A stretch of DNA of 64,000 nt, taken from NCBI RefSeq assembly GCF_016865525.2, contig NZ_CP075169.1, positions 5,580,337 through 5,644,336 on the forward strand. The letters are read 5' to 3'. The DNA comes from Sodalis ligni. GTDB taxonomy: Bacteria; Pseudomonadota; Gammaproteobacteria; Enterobacterales; Enterobacteriaceae. This document shows positions 10,931-19,607 of this stretch, piece by piece (position 1 is the first letter of the stretch; each line of letters opens with the position of its first letter). The notes under the pieces were generated by a model. It made no database searches. It was not told the DNA's origin and saw only the letters and a program-made list of their open reading frames with translations. The translations under genes and the position numbers were made by a program.

Positions 10931-10963
10931 TGAACAAATGAATTTTAAATTCAAAACTGTTCA
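10931..10963. promoter_or_regulatory. Candidate LsrR operator O1 (lsrA side)
   Basis: A 33-bp imperfect palindrome with outer arms TGAACA/TGTTCA and inner arms GAATTT/AAATTC. It ends 18 bp before the lsrA start. It has the same length as a second element next to lsrR (11098-11130) and 24 of 33 identical positions, so both are probably LsrR binding sites. Confidence 0.65.
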
Positions 10964-11097
10964 TAATCCTAGTCGGGGTGATATAATAAAAACGCCAAAT
11001 TGATCACATTTCATTCATGTGCACATCCATTGTAGTATCGGGAAAGAAGGTCATCACGTTTTTGCAGGTCCGGTCACAGTTCACCACTCCCGCAAAC

Positions 11098-11130
11098 TGA
11101 ACAATTGAATATAATTTTAAGAAGTGTTCT
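11098..11130. promoter_or_regulatory. Candidate LsrR operator O2 (lsrR side)
   Basis: A 33-bp element starting TGAACAATTG and ending TGTTCT, aligned without gaps to O1 at 10931-10963. It lies directly before the lsrR ATG at 11133, so a bound repressor would block lsrR expression as well. Confidence 0.6.
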
Positions 11131-11132
11131 AT

Positions 11133-12128
11133 ATGAATAAAAATAGCCATGAAAAAACCAGTCGTGAAATGAAGGGCTCCGAAAATGTTGGCCCGGCGGA
11201 TAACGGCATGGCTGAATCCGAATTATTGGCGCGCATAGCCTGGTTCTATTACCACGATGGCCTGACCCAGGGAGAAATCGGCGACCATCTGGGGCTGACG
11301 CGGCTTAAAGTATCGCGCCTGCTGGAGAAAGGCCGCCAGTCGGGGGTGATCCGCGTACAGATCAACTCCCGTTACGAAGGCTGTCTGGAGTTGGAGAATG
11401 TGTTGCTTGAACGATTCAAGCTACAGCATGTCCGGGTACTGCCGGCGTTGCCGCAGCGTGAGATCAACCGGCGCATCGGCGTGGGTGCGGCCCAGGTGAT
11501 CATGAGCCATTTACAGCCGCAGCAGCTGCTGGCGGGGGTTTTTGGCGAAACCGCCATGAGTACCCTTCAGCACTTGAGCGGTTTTATCAGTTCCCAGCAG
11601 GTACGGCTGGTGACGCTGTCCGGCGGCGTCGGCCCCTATATGACCGGTATCGGCCAGTTGGACGCCGCGTGCAGCGTCAGCATTATTCCGGCGCCGCTGC
11701 GCGCGTCCTCCGCCGAGGTCGCCGCCATATTCCGCCGGGAACGCAGCGTGCATGACGTCATGCTGACCGCCTGCGCCGCCGATATCGCGGTGGTGGGCAT
11801 CGGCGCGCTGAACCAGAAACGCGAGGCCACCATAATGCGTTCAGGTTATATCAGCGAAGGGGAACAACAGCTGTTCGGCCGCAAGGGCGCGGTGGGAGAC
11901 ATTCTCGGTTATTTCATGCAGCGCAGCGGAGAGCTGGCCGAGGCCATGCCGATCCACCAGGAGCTGATCGGGGTGTCGTTAGAGGATTTGGCGAATATCC
12001 CGCAGGTCATCGGCGTGGCGGGCGGCACGGAAAAAGCCGAGGCCATCCTGGCGGCTTTGGCGGGCAAACACATTAATGCATTGATTACCGAGGAAAGCAC
12101 GGTACGGACCATGCTGGCGCTGCTCTGA
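11133..12128 (+). CDS. lsrR: Transcriptional repressor of the lsr operon LsrR
   Basis: 331 residues from ATG 11133. A GTG nine bases upstream is in frame, but AAGAAG is better placed for the ATG. Residues ~30-70 ([14 protein letters not shown]...[14 protein letters not shown]) are the SorC/DeoR-family helix-turn-helix, almost identical to E. coli LsrR. The C-terminal domain carries [20 protein letters not shown] and [15 protein letters not shown], the phospho-AI-2 binding region. Phospho-AI-2 releases it from DNA. It is divergent from lsrA across two operator-like palindromes and followed 72 bp later by lsrK. The gene is intact. Confidence 0.97.
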   Translation: MNKNSHEKTSREMKGSENVGPADNGMAESELLARIAWFYYHDGLTQGEIGDHLGLTRLKVSRLLEKGRQSGVIRVQINSRYEGCLELENVLLERFKLQHVRVLPALPQREINRRIGVGAAQVIMSHLQPQQLLAGVFGETAMSTLQHLSGFISSQQVRLVTLSGGVGPYMTGIGQLDAACSVSIIPAPLRASSAEVAAIFRRERSVHDVMLTACAADIAVVGIGALNQKREATIMRSGYISEGEQQLFGRKGAVGDILGYFMQRSGELAEAMPIHQELIGVSLEDLANIPQVIGVAGGTEKAEAILAALAGKHINALITEESTVRTMLALL

Positions 12129-12200
12129 CTCATCAAACAGGACGGTTCGCCCGGCAGCCCGGCTTTCATCCTGCGCTCCGGCGCCGCTGACACAGAGATA

Positions 12201-13808
12201 ATGACAATGACGACACTCTGTACTCCTGCATCACCCGCCGCTCACTCCGGCTATCTTATGGCGCTGGACGCCGGCACCGGCAGTTTTCGTGCGGTGATTT
12301 TTGATATCGAAGGCAATCAGCTGGCGGTGGGCCAGGCGGAATGGCGGCATCTGGCGGATCCTCTCATCCCGGGCTCCATGGCGTTCGATCTGGAAAAAAA
12401 CTGGCAGTTGGTGTGCAACTGCATTCAGCGGGCGCTGGCCGCCGCCGCCATCGAACCCCGGCAAATCCATGCCGTGGCCGCCTGTTCAATGCGCGAGGGC
12501 ATCGTGCTTTACGATCGCCAGGGAAAACCCATCTGGGCCTGCGCCAATGTCGATGCCCGCGCCAGCCGTGAAGTAAGCGAGCTTAAGGAGCTGCACGATA
12601 ACGGTTTTGAGAGCGAAGTCTATCAATGTTCGGGACAAACCCTGGCCCTGAGCGCCATGCCGCGCCTGTTATGGCTGGCCCACCATCGGCCGGATGTCTA
12701 TCGCCGGGCGGCTACGCTCACCATGATAAGCGATTGGCTGGCCTATATGCTTAGCGGAGAGCTGGCGGTGGACCCCTCTAACGCCGGCACCACCGGCATG
12801 CTCAGCCTGGCAAGCCGGGACTGGCAGCGCAGCCTGCTGGACATGGCCGGCCTGCGCGCCGATATGCTCTCCCCGGTACGGGAAACCGGCACCGTGCTGG
12901 GCGCGGTGACCGGGCCGGCGGCCCAGGCCTGCGGACTATTGGCCGGCACGCCCGTGGTAACGGGGGGCGGCGACGTACAGCTCGGCAGCCTCGGACTGGG
13001 CATCGTCCGGCCGGGACAAACCGCGGTGCTGGGGGGCACCTTTTGGCAGCAGGTGGTCAATTTGCCCGCGCCCATCACCGACCCGGACATGAATATCCGC
13101 GTCAATCCCCATGTCATCCCCGGCATGGTGCAGGCGGAATCCATCAGCTTTTTCACCGGCCTGACCATGCGCTGGTTTCGCGACGCCTTTTGCGGCGAAG
13201 AGAAGCTGATTGCCGAGCGGATGGGAGTGGATACCTACAGCCTGTTGGAAGACATGGCCGCCCGCGTGCCGGCGGGGTCCTACGGCGTCATGCCGATTTT
13301 TTCCGATGCCATGCGCTTTAAAAACTGGTATCACGCCGCGCCCTCCTTTATCAATCTCTCCATCGACCCGGAGCGCTGCAATAAACAAACGCTGTTCCGC
13401 GCCCTGGAGGAAAACGCCGCCATCGTATCCGCCTGCAATCTGGAGCAAATAGCCCGTTTCTCCGGGGTCCAGCCCAAGTCGGTGGTGTTTGCCGGCGGCG
13501 GCTCCAAAGGTAAATTATGGTGCCAGATTCTCAGCGACGTCACCGGCCTGACGGTAAAAGTGCCCGACGTTAAGGAAGCCACCGCCCTGGGCTGCGCCAT
13601 TGCCGCCGGGGTGGGCGCCGGCATCTACCCTTCCCTGGCCCAAACCGGCGAACGCCTGGTGCGCTGGCAACGGGAGTATCAGCCAAATGCGGAAAATCAC
13701 CAGCTCTATCGCCAAATGAAAGCCAGCTGGCAGGCGGTATACGCCGATCAGCTGGGGCTGGTGGATAACGGGCTTACCACCTCGATGTGGAAAGCGCCGG
13801 GCTTGTAA
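12201..13808 (+). CDS. lsrK: Autoinducer-2 kinase LsrK
   Basis: 535 residues (E. coli 530), FGGY kinase family. The N-terminal ATPase lobe contains [17 protein letters not shown] phosphate binding ([16 protein letters not shown]), then [14 protein letters not shown] and [19 protein letters not shown] and [14 protein letters not shown] lie in the C-terminal half. It phosphorylates AI-2 in the cytoplasm, producing the inducer of LsrR and trapping the signal. It forms an operon with lsrR as in E. coli. The gene is intact, so AI-2 entering by another route (E. coli can use the ribose transporter) could still be processed. Confidence 0.96.
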   Translation: MTMTTLCTPASPAAHSGYLMALDAGTGSFRAVIFDIEGNQLAVGQAEWRHLADPLIPGSMAFDLEKNWQLVCNCIQRALAAAAIEPRQIHAVAACSMREGIVLYDRQGKPIWACANVDARASREVSELKELHDNGFESEVYQCSGQTLALSAMPRLLWLAHHRPDVYRRAATLTMISDWLAYMLSGELAVDPSNAGTTGMLSLASRDWQRSLLDMAGLRADMLSPVRETGTVLGAVTGPAAQACGLLAGTPVVTGGGDVQLGSLGLGIVRPGQTAVLGGTFWQQVVNLPAPITDPDMNIRVNPHVIPGMVQAESISFFTGLTMRWFRDAFCGEEKLIAERMGVDTYSLLEDMAARVPAGSYGVMPIFSDAMRFKNWYHAAPSFINLSIDPERCNKQTLFRALEENAAIVSACNLEQIARFSGVQPKSVVFAGGGSKGKLWCQILSDVTGLTVKVPDVKEATALGCAIAAGVGAGIYPSLAQTGERLVRWQREYQPNAENHQLYRQMKASWQAVYADQLGLVDNGLTTSMWKAPGL

Positions 13809-14331
13809 ACGATTATGCTTAACGCTTGCATATGCGATAGAACCAAGCCCAGCCGCTGTACCGTCTGCTCGACGGGCGAAGTGGGGCTATCATTCCAGCA
13901 GGCAACTACGATCAAATCATAGAGCGAAGACATCAGGTTATGGATGCCCCGGCATAACATGGCTTCCACTCTCCTATATTTATGTTATGTTTTAGCAATC
14001 CTCATGCAAATAACAACATTGCCTAATTTTTCTAGGCCGGTAATATTGAACATAATGATGCTCAACTCAGCATAATTTTATTTTTGACGCACTTATGAAC
14101 GGTATATTCCTGCCGCACTGAGTTTTAAGCGCATAAAGGAGTAGGTCAGCGATGAAAATATTATCTCTGCGTCACAAGATTCAAATGGCCAAAAAATATT
14201 TACCGCTGATATTACAGGCTTTGATATAGCATCATTAGTTTAATTTAAACTATAAATAAATAGGGACATATTTATATTTTCTAAAAACTTCAATGATTTA
14301 CAAAATATTTTAGAGCATATGAGGGGACTTT
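13809..14331. other. Gene-poor, increasingly AT-rich gap between lsrK and the Ig-like protein
   Basis: This 523-bp stretch changes from GC-rich to clearly AT-rich around 13.97 kb, marking the left edge of the island that carries the Ig-like genes. Apart from a 25-codon ORF with a good ribosome-binding site (separate entry) I see no gene, repeat or clear terminator. Confidence 0.5.
14152..14229 (+). CDS. Very small ORF, possible remnant of an exported protein
   Basis: ATG at 14152 follows AAAGGAG with suitable spacing and encodes 25 residues: a basic N-terminus (MKILSLRHKIQMAKKY) and a hydrophobic end (LPLILQALI), then TAG. This looks like the start of a signal peptide cut short. It lies 102 bp before the Ig-like protein, which itself lacks a signal peptide. 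It could be a decayed leader, a separate small protein or chance. Confidence 0.25.
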   Translation: MKILSLRHKIQMAKKYLPLILQALI

Positions 14332-15744
14332 ATGGCACTCCAACCACCTATCTTACCACAACTTACCAATAACACTATTAATACTGCCAAAATATCCGCG
14401 GATGGTGGTATAATTGTCGACATTCCTTCTTATGGAAATTTGAGAATAAATGACACCGTTAGAATATATTTCACCGTTTCGTTATTCATTACTTATGATA
14501 TTGAAAATATTGGTGTTTTACCCCACCAATTCCTTCCCCCCGGCACATATGCTGTTATAGAAAGCAATATTATGCAATATACAGCCACCGATAGGTTTGG
14601 TAACACAAGTCCATCTGACCCCGCCTCTTTCACAGTAGTTCAAAGCGCTTCCGTGAGCGGCTATGTTCTAAATTCCCAAGTCACACAGAATGATGCCAAT
14701 GCTGATGGTTCCGACCGAAACCAGATTATCTACATTCTCTCCAGCATGACGGGTCAGCAGGTATCCGGCCAGTTTATCACTTTTGCGCACTATGATTCCG
14801 GCGGCGTTGGCCTAAGTGATCCTTTCGTCCAGACAGATGCCGCCGGGATATCCAGTTTGTTTGTTACCAGCAGCATCAGTGAACGTGTTTTAATTGTCGC
14901 CACGCTGATCACAGATAACACGGTGACCAATTCTCAGGTGCTGAATTTCGTTGAAGCGCCTATCAGTTATAGCCTGTCCGCCACGCCTCAGGTTAATAAC
15001 CAGCCCGCGAATGGCCAGGCCACTAATCTGGTGGTGGCAAAACTGGTGAATAGCGCAACGCAGGCAGGAATCGGCGGCAGAGTGCTGCAAGTTTACGTCG
15101 GCGGTGCCGCCACTTACCCGAATACCGTCACGACTAATCCATTTGGTGAGGCCAGCATATATATTTCCACTATTAACCCTGGGTCAATGAACGTCATTAT
15201 TTCTCTGCAATCTGACTATAGCGTTCAAACAAATGTAGACATAAATTTCGTTCCCAGCTACCCCATTACTTTCCCTCCATATGAAGTATGGGTAGGAGAG
15301 TATGTTCCAGTGAGTACGTTATTTGGGCCTATATATTTTCAACAAGGACATGTGTATCAAGTATCACTCAGCCGGACATATAATTATATTTGGGATTGTG
15401 GCGAAAATTATGCACATATATATTCAGGAGCGGGTACTATTTGCGCATCAGGTCGGCCAACGGACTTTTTATTTCTTGGCGATGGTTTCTCATATCTAAA
15501 ACCGCTTAAAACCGGTTCTGGCGCCGACTTTTATTTCCGATATGCACCTTATTATAATGCTGCAAATTCAGGATATACCCTAGTGACTGTAGTTGATCAT
15601 GGGCCAACTGATAGCATATTCTCCATACCCGCGATACTCGGTAAACAAGAAAATTTGCTGTTAGAACATTCAGATAATGCGGAATCACCCAATCCAATTG
15701 GAAACGTCACGCCGGAGACTGCTTGTAAACCCACTGACGACTAA
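14332..15744 (+). CDS. Ig-like (Big_1/invasin-type) repeat protein without signal peptide
   Basis: 470 residues, start ATG after GAGGGG. Residues ~1-105 form a beta-rich module beginning PPILPQLTNNTINTAKIS and containing VDIPSYG. Residues ~106-205 (SASVSGYVLNSQVTQNDANA...) and ~210-310 (YSLSATPQVNNQPANGQATN, then FGEASIYIS) resemble the Big_1/bacterial Ig-like domains of invasins and intimins. Residues 310-470 contain two Cys and many Tyr. There is no signal peptide, LysM or beta-barrel domain, so it is not a complete inverse autotransporter. Codon use is AT-rich, unlike its neighbours, suggesting transfer. A broken paralogue follows. The secretion route and function are unknown. Confidence 0.7.
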   Translation: MALQPPILPQLTNNTINTAKISADGGIIVDIPSYGNLRINDTVRIYFTVSLFITYDIENIGVLPHQFLPPGTYAVIESNIMQYTATDRFGNTSPSDPASFTVVQSASVSGYVLNSQVTQNDANADGSDRNQIIYILSSMTGQQVSGQFITFAHYDSGGVGLSDPFVQTDAAGISSLFVTSSISERVLIVATLITDNTVTNSQVLNFVEAPISYSLSATPQVNNQPANGQATNLVVAKLVNSATQAGIGGRVLQVYVGGAATYPNTVTTNPFGEASIYISTINPGSMNVIISLQSDYSVQTNVDINFVPSYPITFPPYEVWVGEYVPVSTLFGPIYFQQGHVYQVSLSRTYNYIWDCGENYAHIYSGAGTICASGRPTDFLFLGDGFSYLKPLKTGSGADFYFRYAPYYNAANSGYTLVTVVDHGPTDSIFSIPAILGKQENLLLEHSDNAESPNPIGNVTPETACKPTDD

Positions 15745-15901
15745 CCACCAGATCGTTAAAATTCCCATTTTTCTTAAAGATATTGAGTATGAAATAAGTG
15801 AAATATTATCATCCGGAAAACCGTTTCTTTAATATTTATTGCTGAAGCTTAAAGCAAGGGGTAACCGGCCCGTTCACGTTCTATAAAACCAAGGAGTTTA
15901 T

Positions 15902-16245
15902 ATGGTTTTGATTCCACCTGTTTTCCCAAGCCATCCGGGAAGAATAACCACGGCTCAAATTGCCGAGGCAAATGGCATCTTCGTGGAAATTCCTGCCAAC
16001 GGCAGTTTCTCCGAGGAGATTTGATAAGGCTCCAGTTTAATGCCCGGCTTTACGAACGATTCATTTCAGAGGAAGAAGAACAACCGGTCATCTTCTTGGT
16101 GGCGGATGTCTTTTCTCACTTGGGTAATAATACAGCGGAGTATACCGTTATCGAGCCCTGCGGACGTGAAACCCGCTCGCTTCCGGCAAAAGTGTTCATT
16201 TCAATATCACCCGACGCGGACGATAATGCCCTCAATCAGCATTAA
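15902..16245 (+). pseudogene. Truncated, frameshifted paralogue of the N-terminal module of the Ig-like protein
   Basis: Starts at ATG 15902 after AAGGAG: MVLIPPVFPSHPGRITTAQI then FVEIPANGSF, which aligns with MALQPPILPQLTNN... and VDIPSYGNL of the preceding gene. The frame stops at 16021-16023 (TGA). A single missing base in the GAGGAGATTTGATAAGG stretch joins it to the next frame (IRLQFNARLYERF...AEYTVIEPCGRETRSLP), ending at 16245. The combined product is ~114 residues, one module with no Ig domains after it. Likely a decayed duplicate, or a single-module protein if the base is a sequencing error. Confidence 0.6.
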
Positions 16246-16298
16246 GTGAGGCATAGGACAATCCGCACGCTGAACCGCCACTGATAAGCGCTGGACAC

Positions 16299-16313
16299 AT
16301 ACTGGCATATGCC
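16299..16313. promoter_or_regulatory. Candidate MarR operator in front of the ketopantoate reductase-like gene
   Basis: ATACTGGCATATGCC contains the palindrome GGCATATGCC. The identical 15 bp occur at 17797-17811 in front of the tautomerase and MarR genes. A shared exact 15-mer in both promoter regions strongly suggests one regulator acting on both. Confidence 0.6.
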
Positions 16314-16369
16314 CCTATTCTAATCCCATGCTGTTTCACTTAATTGCTGAAAACGAGAGGGATAACACT

Positions 16370-17293
16370 ATGCGTATGCTGGTTGTGGGCGCCGGTGCCA
16401 CCGGCGGTTATTTTGGCGGTCGTCTGGCGCTGGCCGGCCGGGATGTCACCTTTTTGGCGCGTGGCAAACGCGCGGCGACGCTGCGTTCCGAGGGGATGCA
16501 TATTATCACCCCGTCGGGCGAGCTGGCGCTGCAACCTCAGGTGGTGGAAGCCAAAGAGATCACCAGGCCTTATGATGTCATTTTAATCGCGGTTAAAGCC
16601 TTCGCCTTGGCCTCGGTCCTAGAAGCCCTGACGCCGGCGGTGGGTGATAACACGTTGATTATGCCCATCCTCAACGGCATGAAGCACCTGGAAATACTGG
16701 CGGATCGCTTCGGCAAAAACGCCGTTATCGGCGGCCTGTGCAAAATAGCCGGCACCCTGGACGATAAAGGGAGAATCGTGCAGCTTAGCCATTTGCATGA
16801 ACTTACCTATGGCGAACCGGACGGCTCTGTCTCTGAACGCATCACCCGGCTGGATCAATTCTTACAGGGCGCCGGCTTTATTGCCCGCCTGTCGCCGAAT
16901 ATCATCAGCGAGATGTGGGAAAAATGGCTGCTGCTGGCAAGCCTCGGGGCCATTACCTGCCTGATGCGCGGTAATATCGGCCAGGTAGCCTCCGCGCCGG
17001 GAGGCGACGCATTCGCCCGCGGGGTGATAAACGAAGTTCTGGCGGTACTGGTTTCTTTGGGTTATGTCCGGCGGGAGGAGTATGTGGAGCAGACCATCGG
17101 CCTATTGACCCAGAAAGAATCGGTGCAAACCTCCTCCATGTACCGCGACCTGATGCAGGGCTACGAAATAGAAGCGGATCAGGTGATAGGCGATCTGGTG
17201 GCCATCGCCGACCGTGCAGAATTACCCGTGCCGCTGCTGAAAGCAACCTATGTCAACCTGTGCGTATACCGGGCCGCACGGGGTAACGCGTAG
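16370..17293 (+). CDS. 2-dehydropantoate 2-reductase (ketopantoate reductase) family protein
   Basis: 307 residues from ATG 16370, chosen because GAGAGG lies 9 bp before it and the Rossmann fold starts at once: MRMLVVGAGATGGYFGG with the GxGxxG dinucleotide motif. ILNGMKHLE holds the family's lysine region. SSMYRDLMQGYEIEADQVIG is the conserved C-terminal ketopantoate reductase motif. PanE reduces ketopantoate with NADPH for pantothenate synthesis. This copy sits beside a cis-CaaD-type tautomerase and shares its promoter palindrome, so it may reduce another 2-keto acid in a catabolic setting. It is convergent with the tautomerase gene. Confidence 0.85.
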   Translation: MRMLVVGAGATGGYFGGRLALAGRDVTFLARGKRAATLRSEGMHIITPSGELALQPQVVEAKEITRPYDVILIAVKAFALASVLEALTPAVGDNTLIMPILNGMKHLEILADRFGKNAVIGGLCKIAGTLDDKGRIVQLSHLHELTYGEPDGSVSERITRLDQFLQGAGFIARLSPNIISEMWEKWLLLASLGAITCLMRGNIGQVASAPGGDAFARGVINEVLAVLVSLGYVRREEYVEQTIGLLTQKESVQTSSMYRDLMQGYEIEADQVIGDLVAIADRAELPVPLLKATYVNLCVYRAARGNA

Positions 17294-17303
17294 GATTTAC
17301 CGA

Positions 17304-17333
17304 GGCGGTATTTACTTATAAGGTAAAACCGCC
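17304..17333. terminator. Hairpin between convergent genes, possible bidirectional terminator
   Basis: GGCGGT...TTTAC and GTAAA...ACCGCC form an imperfect stem of about 11 pairs with a 7-base loop between the two convergent stop codons. It overlaps the tautomerase stop. There is no long T tract, so termination is only suggested. Confidence 0.3.
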
Positions 17334-17774
17334 CTTGTCCACGCCCAGCGCCATAAGCCGCTGCTGTAATGCCGCCGGTAGTTCATCGAACCACTGTTGT
17401 TCCTGACCGGGCAGCGGCAATACATGGCCGTATTCAACCATATCCCCGGCCTCAAGATTGCAGAGGTAAATCCAGATGCGGCTCTCATCAATGCCGGCAA
17501 TGCGGGCCACTTCCCGCAGGATCGACTGCATTAATGCCGCACGCTGCCCGGCGCTGCGTCCGGCGCGGATGTCGCCCCGTATCCACAGATGATCCCCCTG
17601 CGGTTCGCCGCCGAGGAACAGGGAACTGTTTTCACGTTCTTCAATCATCACCTGTACGAAATAGGCCGGCGCGCCGGTGGCCTCGTGATGCGCTTGGGTA
17701 ATTTTTTGCGCCATCAGGGTTTTTTGCTGTGCTGATAACAACTGCTTGGGTACCGAACACACATAGGTTGGCAT
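17316..17774 (-). CDS. Tautomerase superfamily protein, cis-3-chloroacrylic acid dehalogenase (cis-CaaD) type
   Basis: 152 residues, matching the ~149-residue fused subunits of the cis-CaaD group rather than ~60-residue 4-OT. After removal of Met the protein starts with Pro1, the catalytic base. Aligned with cis-CaaD as I recall it, the other catalytic residues are also present: His28, Arg69 and Arg72 (Arg70/Arg73), Tyr102 (Tyr103) and Glu113 (Glu114). LFLGGEPQGD and MVEYGHVLPLPG match the family. cis-CaaD hydrates haloacrylates to malonate semialdehyde; many relatives act on other 3-carbon acids such as propiolate. The natural substrate is not known. It is divergent from a MarR regulator gene with a palindrome between them. 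Confidence 0.85.
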   Translation of the reverse strand: MPTYVCSVPKQLLSAQQKTLMAQKITQAHHEATGAPAYFVQVMIEERENSSLFLGGEPQGDHLWIRGDIRAGRSAGQRAALMQSILREVARIAGIDESRIWIYLCNLEAGDMVEYGHVLPLPGQEQQWFDELPAALQQRLMALGVDKGGFTL

Positions 17775-17796
17775 TGTCCACTCCTTCTATACAATT

Positions 17797-17816
17797 ATAC
17801 TGGCATATGCCAATAT
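17797..17816. promoter_or_regulatory. Candidate MarR operator between tautomerase and MarR genes
   Basis: TGGCATATGCCA (17801-17812) is a perfect 12-bp palindrome centred between the divergent tautomerase (start 17774) and marR-like (start 17850) genes. Its ATACTGGCATATGCC part is repeated exactly at 16299. It fits a site for autoregulation and co-regulation. Confidence 0.65.
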
Positions 17817-17849
17817 ATCCCTGACCGGATATCATTGCTGGAGTAAAAA

Positions 17850-18428
17850 ATGCCTTCCATGAAAAAACCGCCTTTAAAAAAGCATCCCGTGGAAATAATA
17901 GCCGAGGGCGCTCCTAAGACATCCCCGGACGAGCCCAATCCGGGCGTACACGTATGTTATGCCACCGCTCTGCGCAAGGCGACGCGCCGTATATCGCAGC
18001 TTTATGACGCGGCGCTGGCGCCCTGCGGCCTGCGCTCGACCCAGCGATCGATCCTTCGCCATATCAATGACGCTGGGGAAGTGGCCATGGGAGACCTGGC
18101 GGACATGCTGGTATTGGATCGCTCGGCGCTGAACCATAACCTAAAACCCCTAGAGCGCGACGGGCTGATTCAGGTGAGGGTGGCACCGAAGGACAAGCGC
18201 AGCCGCAGAGTAAGGCTTACCCCGGAGGGCCGGGAAAAACTGGCGGCATCGCAGCCTCTCTGGCAGGCGGCGCAGCGGCGCTTCGGGACCATAATGCCGG
18301 ATAATCAGACCGCTGCATTGACCGCTATCCTGGCCGAAATTTCATCGCCCGAATTTGCGCAAATCTTTATCGCGTCACCAGAGGTAAATCCTGCATCACC
18401 TGCATTATCGAAAAAAGCCGATCGCTGA
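17850..18428 (+). CDS. MarR family transcriptional regulator
   Basis: 192 residues with GGAGT 5 bp before the ATG. Residues ~60-140 form a winged helix: QRSILRHINDAGEVAMGDLA, the recognition helix LDRSALNHNLKPLERDGLI, and a wing VAPKDKRSRRVRLTPEG. The basic N-terminal 35 residues are an extension. MarR proteins are dimeric repressors, usually released by small aromatic or carboxylic ligands. The operator pair at 16299 and 17797 suggests it controls the tautomerase and the ketopantoate reductase-like gene. The 3' end overlaps a convergent small ORF. Confidence 0.88.
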   Translation: MPSMKKPPLKKHPVEIIAEGAPKTSPDEPNPGVHVCYATALRKATRRISQLYDAALAPCGLRSTQRSILRHINDAGEVAMGDLADMLVLDRSALNHNLKPLERDGLIQVRVAPKDKRSRRVRLTPEGREKLAASQPLWQAAQRRFGTIMPDNQTAALTAILAEISSPEFAQIFIASPEVNPASPALSKKADR

Positions 18429-18672
18429 AAAAATAAAGTGCCAATGTTCCAAAAGCCAATAGAAAAAAAACTCCTAATATCATATTTATCGTATAAGAAT
18501 TCAGTGAAGCATTAATGGATTCCAATAATTTTAATTCTCGCTGCCTCGAGGCCAGCGATGCCTCTATTCTTTGCAGGGACAGCGCTATTTGTTCAAGCGT
18601 TGTCGTCTCATCAGAGTCTGTTTCTTCGGTTATATGAGTCACCTCGAGTAAAACCGGTCGTGCATTTATCAT
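18367..18672 (-). CDS. Small single-pass membrane protein, unknown function
   Basis: 101 residues from ATG 18672 (MINARPVLLEVTHITEETDS), preceded by AAAGGT; the frame can also start at a TTG at 18774. Residues ~30-65 form a probable coiled coil (LEQIALSLQRIEASLASRQR). One transmembrane helix follows (MILGVFFLLAFGTLALYFF), then a short tail. The last 62 bp overlap the 3' end of the marR-like gene on the other strand. Base composition is more AT-rich than its neighbours. I do not recognise the family. Confidence 0.4.
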   Translation of the reverse strand: MINARPVLLEVTHITEETDSDETTTLEQIALSLQRIEASLASRQRELKLLESINASLNSYTINMILGVFFLLAFGTLALYFFSDRLFSIMQVMQDLPLVTR

Positions 18673-18877
18673 GGCGGCCATACCTTTAAATAGGGTGTCG
18701 GGCCTGATAAGGTTGGTGCTTTTTACGCCAGGATTCAACCCATCCGAAGGTAAAAAAACAATAAAATAATTCAATTACATGATTTATATGCCATTATTTA
18801 TTTTTCAAAAAAGACCGAATAAAATCTTCTTACGAGGTGTTTACTCGGTATGCAAACCATGAGAATAGGATGATAGT

Positions 18878-19445
18878 ATGTCAGTGAATTCCATCGCACG
18901 AACCAGCACCGTGAAACACTATTATGATAAATTAACGTTAACCCTGCATTGGGTAACGGCGCTGATAGTGATTTTCTTTTGCCAGCTCGCAAATATGGGA
19001 ACAGCTTGAGCGCGGAACATTTTGGCGGAAAACACTACAATCACTACATATTTCTTTCGGCATTGCATTGGCGGCAATAATTATTATCCGCCTCATTTGG
19101 CGCGCGACCGCTGGAAAAAAATTACCCGCAGCCTCTTCATCGTTATTGATGCATCGTTTAGCCAAATTAACCCACTGGGCGTTATATCTTTTATTAATTG
19201 CACAAATTACGCTGGGTTTTCTTTTCCGCTGGGCGCAGGGCGAACCCTTCATGTTTTTTGGCTTATTTACCGTACCTGATATATTCAACGTTGATCCTAT
19301 GTTGCGCAGAACTTTCGGCATGCTGCATTTCTATACCGCCTGGACCATCATTATCCTGGCCGGCTTGCATGCCTGCGCTGCCTTGTTTCACCACTACGTC
19401 CTGCGTGACGACACGCTGAGAAGAATGATGCCGCCGGCGGAATAA
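18878..19445 (+). pseudogene. Cytochrome b561 family protein, frameshifted
   Basis: ATG 18878 after AGGATGATAG gives MSVNSIARTSTVKHYYDKLT then HWVTALIVIFFCQLA, and stops at ~19010. The next frame continues WEQLERGTFWRKTLQSLHIS, RLIWRATAGKKLP, HRLAKLTHWALYLLLIAQIT and HFYTAWTIIILAGLHACAAL to 19445. Loss of one base near 18990 explains the break. Together they give ~188 residues, four transmembrane helices and the expected haem-ligand histidines of a di-haem b561, a membrane electron carrier. Either inactive or a sequence error. Confidence 0.85.
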
Positions 19446-19607
19446 CGCCGCCCGTCCGCCGGCGACGCATGCCGGCATTTATCCCTGATTGCCAGCCCCG
19501 CCCAGGCGGAGCCGGATAGACATACCCAAAAATCATTACCTGCGGCCCGCGCCGGCGCATTAACGGCCGGTGGGGTTGAAATCCACACCACAAAAGGACA
19601 TATCGCC

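Noticed and set aside
10995..11020. CRP site in the lsrA-lsrR promoter region
   Set aside because: GATCACATTT gives one good half-site, but the other half (CGCCA) matches TGTGA poorly. CRP control is expected from E. coli but not demonstrated here.
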